The notes beneath the pieces were generated by a model. The model saw only the letters and a list, made by a program, of their open reading frames with translations. It had not been told where the DNA came from and ran no database searches. The translations under genes and the position numbers were made by a program. A stretch of 7,360 nucleotides of DNA. Origin: Acetofilamentum sp. (GTDB lineage Bacteria > Bacteroidota > Bacteroidia > Bacteroidales > JAADGE01). How positions within the stretch are numbered: the stretch's first letter is position 1; each line of letters opens with the position of its first letter. Below, one piece after another: positions 1 through 4,914 of this stretch. The stretch is from positions 4,205 through 11,564 of the forward strand of contig DYOJ01000050.1 of NCBI GenBank assembly GCA_020720705.1, written 5' to 3'.

Positions 1-22
1 GTACTTTTTGATAAAAATTTCA

Positions 23-30
23 TAAGTTTG
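23..30 (+). promoter_or_regulatory. Candidate -7 box (TAAGTTTG) upstream of the TPR gene
   Basis: TAAGTTTG matches the Bacteroidota sigma-ABfr -7 consensus TAnnTTTG exactly. The matching -33 TTTG would fall at or just before the window edge. The TTTG at 7-10 is too close (12 nt gap instead of about 19-21). If the box is real, it would drive the TPR-OmpA pair with a 5' leader of about 80 nt. Support is one short motif only. Confidence 0.3.
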
Positions 31-120
31 CATCCTCAATTAAGCTGTAAATATAGTTTTTTTTGAGACAATATTGATACAATTCTTCAAAAAAATATCA
101 AATAAATGAAATTATATCCA

Positions 121-1215
121 ATGAAACAGATTTTACTTGTCATTTTGTTGAGTTTTTCAGCATTAATTAAGATTTCGGCACAAATTGACACTTCCATGAC
201 ACGTGTTATGGCTGCCGACCAAGAATCTGAATTAGCATACAACAGAGGCGTGGAACATTATTTAAGACAAGATTTCCCTTCTGCAATTGCTGAATTTTCT
301 TCTGCCGTAAAGATGAAACCGAATTTTGGAAAGGCTTATTACAACAGAGGTATGACAAAAATTGAACTTCTAAGTTATGAAGATGCCGTTGCAGACTTGT
401 CGGTTGCGGCGCAACTCCTGCCCGAAGAACCGAAAGTGCTGTTTTACAGAGGATTTGCCAGATTTAATACAGGAGACTATTCCGGTGCAATTGCAGACTT
501 TTCGTCTTCCAACCAAAAAGGTTACAAAAAGGCAAATGTTTTTTACTATAGCGGAGTTTGTAAGTTTAAGGATAATAAATTGGAAGATGCCCTCGCCGAT
601 TTTGACAAAGCGATTGAAATTGACCCGAAATACGCTTATGCCTATCACGACAGAGGCAGTGTAAAACGCAAAAAAGGCAATATTCAAGGAGCCGAAGCCG
701 ACTATAAAAAAGCCGTTGAACTTAAGCCCGATATGGCTTTTGCTTACAACAACTTAGGCTCTGTCAGCCGTGAACTGAAAAAATACGACGATGCGATTGA
801 AGCCTATTCAAAAGCCGTAGAAATCAACGCCGAATACTTCATCGCTTTCAATAACAGAGGCTTAGCCAAATACGAAAAAGCACTCTTTGAACTGGAAAAA
901 GGTCGCGATAAGTCTGCCGAAGAAATATTCAAAAGTGCAATCGAAGATTTTCAACTTTGTATCAATTACAAAAATACGTATGCCATTGCCTACAACAATA
1001 TGGGAATGTGTCATTTAAAAATGAAAGATTACAAATCAGCCGAGCAAGTGTTCACACAAGCAATAAAAGTGAACGAAAAATATGCACAGGCTTATGCAAA
1101 CAGAGGCTACGTTAAAGAAATGCAACGCAACTTCAAAGGTGCCTGCAAAGATTGGACTAAAGCCGCAGAACTCGGAATTGAGAACCCCGAGCTTTATAAA
1201 AAAGGATGCAAATAA
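121..1215 (+). CDS. Exported TPR-repeat protein
   Basis: The product is a 364-residue protein made almost wholly of tetratricopeptide repeats, which are helical hairpins that act as protein-binding scaffolds. Residues 1-20 form a Sec signal peptide: MKQ, a hydrophobic core, then ISA just before Q21. It is therefore probably periplasmic. About nine TPR units follow, starting near residues 36, 70, 104, 138, 172, 206, 239, 286 and 320. Several carry the A-Y-x-N-R-G helix-A motif and a D-Y/A-I-x-D-F/Y helix-B motif. The seventh unit (239-285) is about 12 residues longer than the 34-residue norm, with a charged insert near 255-268. I chose the ATG at 121 over the in-frame ATG at 106 because it gives a compact signal peptide; the upstream start only adds MKLYP. 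The stop lies 29 bp before the OmpA-family gene, so co-transcription is likely. The binding partner is unknown; the downstream protein is the obvious candidate. The TPR and export calls are secure, the specific role is not. Confidence 0.9.
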   Translation: MKQILLVILLSFSALIKISAQIDTSMTRVMAADQESELAYNRGVEHYLRQDFPSAIAEFSSAVKMKPNFGKAYYNRGMTKIELLSYEDAVADLSVAAQLLPEEPKVLFYRGFARFNTGDYSGAIADFSSSNQKGYKKANVFYYSGVCKFKDNKLEDALADFDKAIEIDPKYAYAYHDRGSVKRKKGNIQGAEADYKKAVELKPDMAFAYNNLGSVSRELKKYDDAIEAYSKAVEINAEYFIAFNNRGLAKYEKALFELEKGRDKSAEEIFKSAIEDFQLCINYKNTYAIAYNNMGMCHLKMKDYKSAEQVFTQAIKVNEKYAQAYANRGYVKEMQRNFKGACKDWTKAAELGIENPELYKKGCK

Positions 1216-1244
1216 ATCATTAACTATCGGTAAAATAATTGAAA

Positions 1245-3323
1245 ATGAAAGCATTATATATCACACTCATTGTTGCGTTGTTCACATTTGCAGGTTTCAA
1301 AGCTGAAGCACAAAAAAATATCAGAATAAAAAAATCGGAATTTAAAATTTCTGAAGACCAAGAATTTAAAGACGCGTGGAAGAACGTAAAAAAAGGAAAT
1401 CGCAGATACCGAATAAACAAAAAAGGTGCCTACTTACAAGCCCTTGAATACTACACAAAGGCTTATGAATACAACGAAGACCATGCCGGACTGAACCTGA
1501 AAATAGGTATCGCCTACATGAACACTCACAGCAAATACAAAGCACTAAAATACATTGACAATGCCTATTACATTAACCCGAACCTGCCCGACGTACTGCT
1601 TTATCGAGCAATGGCTTACCAATATAGCCACGATTTCAAAAAGGCAATTATTGATTACGAAGATTATCTCAATGCACTAAGTACCCAACAAAAACAAAAG
1701 AAAAAAATGCTGATTGACAAAAAAATTGAGGAATGTCAAAACGGTATTGAGTTGCAAAAATCGCCTGTCAGATGTTTTATTGATAATTTAGGCGAAGGTG
1801 TAAACAGTTCGGAACCTGAATACAGCCCTGTTTTCTTTCTTGAAGATTCGATATTATATTTCACCTCACGCCGCGAAAATACCACAGGCGGTCGCCTTAA
1901 CCCTGCGGATATGAAGTATTACGAAGATGTGTATATGTCGCGTGCTAAAAACGGTGTTTGGGGACAAGCCGAACAAATGGGAAAACCTATCAACACAAAA
2001 CATAACGATGCCGCAGTAGATATTTCGCCCGAAGGTCGTGAATTGTGTGTTTATCGCGGTTACAAAGGGTACGGAAACTTATTCAACTCGCAATACAAAA
2101 ACGGAAAATGGGGGCATATGAACAAGCTAAACCGAATTAATAAGCGAAGATTTAAAGAAAGTTCGGTTTCGGTTACAAAAGATTCATTGACTTTGTATTT
2201 TGTATCGAACCGAAAAAATAAACTCGGAGGCAAACAAGACATCTGGTACAGTTACCGCACCCAAGACGGAGGTCATTGGCAAAGACCTGAGCCTTTGAAC
2301 AAAGCCAATTCAAAATACGATGAAGAAACCGTTGAAATCTCCTCAGACGGAAGAACTCTTTATTTCAGTTCCAAAGGACACAATTCTATCGGAGGTTACG
2401 ATATTTTCAAAATATATCGGAATGATGACGGCACTTGGACTGACCCCGAAAATGTAGGATACCCCATAAATACAGCAGACGACGATGTGTTTTTTATGCT
2501 TACCCCACAAGAGAATATCGGTTATTTTGCTGCAGACCGCCCGGACAGTTACGGAGATAAGGACATTTATCAAGTCGTATTTCTCGGTCCCGAAAAACCG
2601 ACTTTTGTTTCCGAAGGTGCTGCCGATGAGGATATTGCCTATTTTATGAAACCAACGACTGAATCCGATATTGAGAAACCGGTAAATATTGTTATCATTC
2701 AACTATCACTTGTGAAAGGTGTTGTTACTGATGCTTTTACGGGCAATCCGATAAAAGCAATGCTCGAACTTACGGACAATTCCACCGGAAAAATCATAAA
2801 ATCAATTGAAACCTATCCGGCAACCGGCTCATACACCGTTCCGCTCCCGCCGGGCAAAGAATACGCCCTAACTTGCGGTGCGCCCGACTATTTTTTCCAC
2901 TCCGAAAATTTTGTGATTGCCGATACTGCCATTCACATGGTCATTCAAAAGGATATCCAATTGCAACCTATGGGTATCGGTGCTAAAATTGTCTTGAATA
3001 ATGTGTTTTTTGATACAGGAAAATCAATCTTGCGTCCGGAATCCTATCCGGAACTTCAACGGATTATTGATATTATGAAACAATTTCCGCGTCTGAAACT
3101 CGAAATTTCCGGTCATACTGACAACCAAGGGAACGATGCTTCAAATATGAAATTATCTCAAAACAGAGCGCAAGCTGTGGTTGATTATATTGTGAGTCAA
3201 GGTATTACGATTGACAAAATAGTAGCACAAGGGTACGGAGAATCTCAACCCCGTGCGGATAACAAAACAAAAGAAGGGCGTCAGCTCAATCGCCGTGTGG
3301 AGGCTAAAATTTTAGATAATTAG
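1245..3323 (+). CDS. OmpA-family protein with TPR, PD40 propeller and CRD domains (PorE-like)
   Basis: This 692-residue exported protein has a Sec signal peptide at residues 1-22, ending AEA before Q23; no lipobox cysteine is visible. The domains run in order. A short TPR region spans about 61-145. A WD40-like (PD40) beta-propeller spans about 190-445, with at least five blade motifs of the YF-x-S-x-R...GG-x-DI type (near 204, 268, 318, 373 and 427). A carboxypeptidase-regulatory-like beta-sandwich spans about 488-567, and an OmpA_C peptidoglycan-binding domain spans about 580-690. In the last, FFD (588-590), SGHTD (622-626), R641 and EGRQLNRR (677-684) are conserved. D626 and R641 are 15 residues apart, as are the diaminopimelate-binding Asp and Arg of Acinetobacter OmpA. 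The same domain order is known for PorE (PG1058) of the Porphyromonas type IX secretion system, which tethers the apparatus to peptidoglycan. Many Bacteroidota paralogues share it, so orthology is not claimed. The frame is also open from a TTG at 1239, but the ATG at 1245 starts the signal peptide cleanly. No PorP/SprF-type gene is present nearby. Confidence 0.92.
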   Translation: MKALYITLIVALFTFAGFKAEAQKNIRIKKSEFKISEDQEFKDAWKNVKKGNRRYRINKKGAYLQALEYYTKAYEYNEDHAGLNLKIGIAYMNTHSKYKALKYIDNAYYINPNLPDVLLYRAMAYQYSHDFKKAIIDYEDYLNALSTQQKQKKKMLIDKKIEECQNGIELQKSPVRCFIDNLGEGVNSSEPEYSPVFFLEDSILYFTSRRENTTGGRLNPADMKYYEDVYMSRAKNGVWGQAEQMGKPINTKHNDAAVDISPEGRELCVYRGYKGYGNLFNSQYKNGKWGHMNKLNRINKRRFKESSVSVTKDSLTLYFVSNRKNKLGGKQDIWYSYRTQDGGHWQRPEPLNKANSKYDEETVEISSDGRTLYFSSKGHNSIGGYDIFKIYRNDDGTWTDPENVGYPINTADDDVFFMLTPQENIGYFAADRPDSYGDKDIYQVVFLGPEKPTFVSEGAADEDIAYFMKPTTESDIEKPVNIVIIQLSLVKGVVTDAFTGNPIKAMLELTDNSTGKIIKSIETYPATGSYTVPLPPGKEYALTCGAPDYFFHSENFVIADTAIHMVIQKDIQLQPMGIGAKIVLNNVFFDTGKSILRPESYPELQRIIDIMKQFPRLKLEISGHTDNQGNDASNMKLSQNRAQAVVDYIVSQGITIDKIVAQGYGESQPRADNKTKEGRQLNRRVEAKILDN

Positions 3324-3324
3324 G

Positions 3325-3553
3325 GTCTGTAAGAAAACGTATAAATGATTGATATTATGTTGCATATGTCATTTTTTTAATCGAATGTTTTGTCATTTAG
3401 AAGTCATTCAATCGTCAAAAAGGAGTCATTCATTGTTGCTTTGAGTATCAATCGAATTTCTACGGTGTTTCTACGGAATTTCTTAAAACATTCATTAACA
3501 ATATCTGTATAACATTAAGTATTACAATGTGTTATGAGTTTTCTTACAAAGAC
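3325..3553. mobile_element. Possible MITE or IS relic bounded by imperfect inverted repeats
   Basis: The left end (3325-3338, GTCTGTAAGAAAAC) is the reverse complement of the right end (3538-3553, GTTTTCTTACAAAGAC), apart from two extra bases on the right. Weaker matching continues inward, so the arms are roughly 3325-3361 and 3511-3553. The 229-bp segment has no open reading frame of note. It begins two bases after the OmpA stop codon. Removing it would leave the following terminator about 26 bp from that stop, a normal distance, which suggests a later insertion. No clean target-site duplication is visible: TAATT occurs at 3317-3321 and 3558-3562 but is offset from the ends by 3-4 nt. The alternatives are a decayed IS end pair or a structured 3' untranslated region. 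Confidence 0.45.
3368..3430 (+). repeat. Four GTCATT direct repeats inside the inverted-repeat segment
   Basis: GTCATT occurs at 3368, 3392, 3403 and 3425. The last two are GTCATTCA and the first two GTCATTT. The spacings are 24, 11 and 22 bp, so the last three copies sit on an 11-bp grid. Just downstream, TTTCTACGG occurs at 3457-3465 and 3468-3476, also 11 bp apart. Such spacing could place protein sites on one face of the helix, or it could be chance or duplication in AT-rich DNA. No function is assigned. Confidence 0.4.
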
Positions 3554-3578
3554 GAACTAATTGTTCAGTGAGCATTAT

Positions 3579-3614
3579 ACGCCCTTTGAGTAACAGTATT
3601 CGAGGGGCGTTTTT
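3579..3614 (+). terminator. Rho-independent terminator of the TPR-OmpA transcript
   Basis: An 11-bp stem pairs 3579-3589 (ACGCCCTTTGA) with 3600-3610 (TCGAGGGGCGT). It contains two G-T wobbles and a GC-rich base, around a 10-nt loop (3590-3599). The stem runs straight into TTTTT at 3610-3614. The orientation fits termination of transcription arriving from the OmpA-family gene, whose stop is 255 nt upstream because of the intervening inverted-repeat segment. Confidence 0.88.
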
Positions 3615-3647
3615 GTAAAGATTACGTTTTTTTATATCAATACTTCG

Positions 3648-3682
3648 TTAGATTTTAGAATTTAGATGTTAGACATTAGACT
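3648..3682 (+). repeat. Five tandem TTAGANN heptads
   Basis: TTAGA starts at 3648, 3655, 3662, 3669 and 3676, exactly every 7 bp, with two variable bases after each (TT, AT, TG, CA, CT). A further TTAGA stands alone at 3848-3852, close to the nuclease start. The regularity is seen directly; the role is unknown. It may be a slipped-strand simple repeat or an array of protein-binding sites. Confidence 0.75.
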
Positions 3683-3792
3683 CAAATCGCTTAATTCCAA
3701 TTAGTTACAATCATACTCTTATTCGAGAAATTTTCTTATCTAATTTACAATAAATCAATATCTTACAAAAAATATTAACGGAGTATTGTATA

Positions 3793-3813
3793 TCAGATAC
3801 AAGATATTAGATT
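3793..3813 (+). repeat. Three degenerate AGAT heptads
   Basis: TCAGATA, CAAGATA and TTAGATT follow one another, putting AGAT at 3795, 3802 and 3809 with a 7-bp period. The block resembles the TTAGANN array about 110 bp upstream but is out of phase with it. It is short enough to be partly chance, though the shared period and core suggest the same repeat family. Confidence 0.5.
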
Positions 3814-3864
3814 TACTGCAAATTATTACATTTTCAAATTCCAAAATTTAGACACTATCAGTAT

Positions 3865-4641
3865 ATGAACTTAAAAATCAGAACATTAACATTATTATTG
3901 TTTGCTTTCGGCTTGGCATCAAATTCCGGTTGTAAAGATAAAAACATAGAAACCGGTCCCATAGAACTTCCTGCACAAGTTGGAACCAATCAAATTGTTG
4001 AACATCTTGCATACACGCTAAGTTACAACGAAACTCACGAACAAGCTGACTGGGTGGCTTACGAACTGACCAAAGAAGAAGCCGAATCCGAAGTTGTATC
4101 CAGAGACGATGATTTCCGAGAAGATCCGGATGTCAGCACCGGCAGTGCAAAATTGAACGATTACAAAAGCTCCGGCTTTGACCGAGGTCATTTATGCCCC
4201 GCAGCCGACAACAAATGGTCGGAAACGGCAATGTCCGAAAGTTTTTTTATGAGTAATATGTGTCCTCAAATTCATGAGTTCAACGACGGTAAATGGAAAT
4301 ACTTGGAATATCAAATGCGCGACTGGGCAATCATGTACGGCAAAATATACATTGTAACAGGTCCGGTGCTGACAAGCGGTTTGCCGAGTATTGGCGAAAG
4401 TGAAGTCTCCGTTCCGGAGTTTTTTTACAAAGTGATAGTGGACGGCGACACAAAAAAAGGCATCGGTTTTATCATGCCTCATGTTGATATCGAGGACAGT
4501 TTTAAAAATTATGCAGTTTCAATTGATGAAGTTGAAGCAAAAACAGGCATAGATTTTTTTCCGAATTTAGACAAAGACACTGAAACACAAATAGAATCTA
4601 CGCTCAATTTATCCGAATGGGAATTTACGCAATACAAATAA
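3865..4641 (+). CDS. DNA/RNA non-specific endonuclease (NUC1 family), predicted lipoprotein
   Basis: This is a 258-residue beta-beta-alpha-metal nuclease that should cleave DNA and RNA without sequence preference. The catalytic motif DRGH lies at 106-109 (general-base H109), followed by LCPAADN (110-116). The second signature runs from N131 (NMCPQ). Within it, N140, E148 and R152 fall at the same spacing as the Mg-binding N119, E127 and R131 of the Serratia nuclease. All key residues are therefore present and the enzyme looks active. The N-terminus is a lipoprotein-type signal with C23 after SNSG. The residues after it, KDKN, include an acidic +3 position and only partly resemble Bacteroidota surface-export signals. 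The block HLAYTLSYN (47-55) and W63 are typical of Bacteroidota members. A role in extracellular nucleic acid degradation or nutrient scavenging is inferred. No T9SS C-terminal sorting domain or immunity gene is seen. No terminator separates it from the tRNA, so its transcript may end at the tRNA terminator. Confidence 0.93.
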   Translation: MNLKIRTLTLLLFAFGLASNSGCKDKNIETGPIELPAQVGTNQIVEHLAYTLSYNETHEQADWVAYELTKEEAESEVVSRDDDFREDPDVSTGSAKLNDYKSSGFDRGHLCPAADNKWSETAMSESFFMSNMCPQIHEFNDGKWKYLEYQMRDWAIMYGKIYIVTGPVLTSGLPSIGESEVSVPEFFYKVIVDGDTKKGIGFIMPHVDIEDSFKNYAVSIDEVEAKTGIDFFPNLDKDTETQIESTLNLSEWEFTQYK

Positions 4642-4663
4642 ATCCTACTTTTTTTGAAAAAAA

Positions 4664-4694
4664 TTTGTCGAACAAAAAAATATACATACATTTG
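4664..4694 (+). promoter_or_regulatory. Promoter of tRNA-Leu (TTTG / TACATTTG)
   Basis: A -33 box TTTG at 4664-4667 and a -7 box TACATTTG at 4687-4694 are separated by 19 nt. This is a full match to the Bacteroidota consensus TTTG-N19-21-TAnnTTTG. Transcription would start around 4700, a few bases before the tRNA. It is the best promoter in the window. Confidence 0.75.
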
Positions 4695-4706
4695 CACTCC
4701 CGAAAT

Positions 4707-4790
4707 GCCTGAGTGGCGGAATTGGTAGACGCGCTGGTCTCAAAAACCTGTGGTAGTAATGCCGTGCCGGTTCGAGCCCGGCCTCAGGTA
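4707..4790 (+). tRNA. tRNA-Leu, anticodon CAA (reads UUG)
   Basis: An 84-nt class II tRNA. The acceptor stem pairs 4707-4713 with 4783-4789. The D stem is GCG/CGC (4716-4718 / 4730-4732). The anticodon stem is 4734-4738 / 4746-4750, with loop CTCAAAA and anticodon CAA at 4741-4743. The long variable arm characteristic of Leu is about 4751-4765 (GGTA/TGCC stem). The T stem is GCCGG/CCGGC with loop TTCGAGC. The discriminator A4790 fits leucyl-tRNA synthetase. The 3' CCA is not encoded (CAA follows). Two oddities: a U-U mismatch in the anticodon stem (4735/4749) and a G-U first acceptor pair (4707/4789). Confidence 0.95.
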
Positions 4791-4792
4791 CA

Positions 4793-4829
4793 AAGCTGAC
4801 AATTTATTTTGTCAGCTTATTTTTTTTTT
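4793..4829 (+). terminator. Rho-independent terminator after tRNA-Leu
   Basis: A perfect 10-bp stem, AAGCTGACAA (4793-4802) with TTGTCAGCTT (4809-4818), encloses loop TTTATT. After one A, a run of ten T follows (4820-4829). It begins three bases after the tRNA and may also end nuclease read-through transcripts, since that gene has no terminator of its own. Confidence 0.92.
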
Positions 4830-4884
4830 GAATATCTTAACAATTCCTTAAACTACGCTAGCAAATAATTAAACTCATTTGTTC

Positions 4885-4892
4885 TATTTTTG
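4885..4892 (+). promoter_or_regulatory. Candidate -7 box (TATTTTTG) for the phosphate transporter
   Basis: TATTTTTG matches TAnnTTTG exactly and ends 22 bp before the transporter ATG, after the tRNA terminator. No TTTG is found at the expected -33 position, so support is partial. No Pho-box-like direct repeat is evident nearby. Confidence 0.4.
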
Positions 4893-4914
4893 ATGCCACA
4901 TTGAATAACTGTTT

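Larger units (their letters stand above)
3615..3864. other. AT-rich intergenic region upstream of the nuclease gene
   Basis: No coding potential is seen in this 250-bp stretch between the terminator and the nuclease start. It contains the heptad repeats annotated separately, and a weak -7-like box TACATTTT at 3827-3834 (seven of eight matches to TAnnTTTG, no TTTG at the expected -33 distance). The nuclease promoter should lie here but cannot be fixed with confidence. Confidence 0.6.

Noticed and set aside
106..120. Upstream ATG adding five residues to the TPR protein
   Set aside because: The start at 121 gives a standard signal peptide (MKQ plus hydrophobic core); the extension adds no supported feature.
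1239..1244. TTG start for the OmpA-family gene
   Set aside because: An ATG two codons later starts the signal peptide directly, and no ribosome-binding site favours the TTG.
2343..2702. Reverse-strand 119-codon reading frame inside the OmpA-family gene
   Set aside because: It lies antisense to a well-supported propeller region and its translation shows no recognisable domain; it is a shadow frame.
3648..3682. CRISPR array
   Set aside because: The 7-bp period with two variable bases is far too short for repeat-spacer units, and no cas gene is present.
3865..4641. Nuclease as a toxin or anti-phage effector
   Set aside because: The lipoprotein signal, lack of an immunity gene and lack of defence neighbours point to an ordinary secreted nuclease.
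4766..4790. tRNA 3' end as an integration (att) site
   Set aside because: No second copy of the tRNA 3' sequence, integrase or phage gene is visible in the window.
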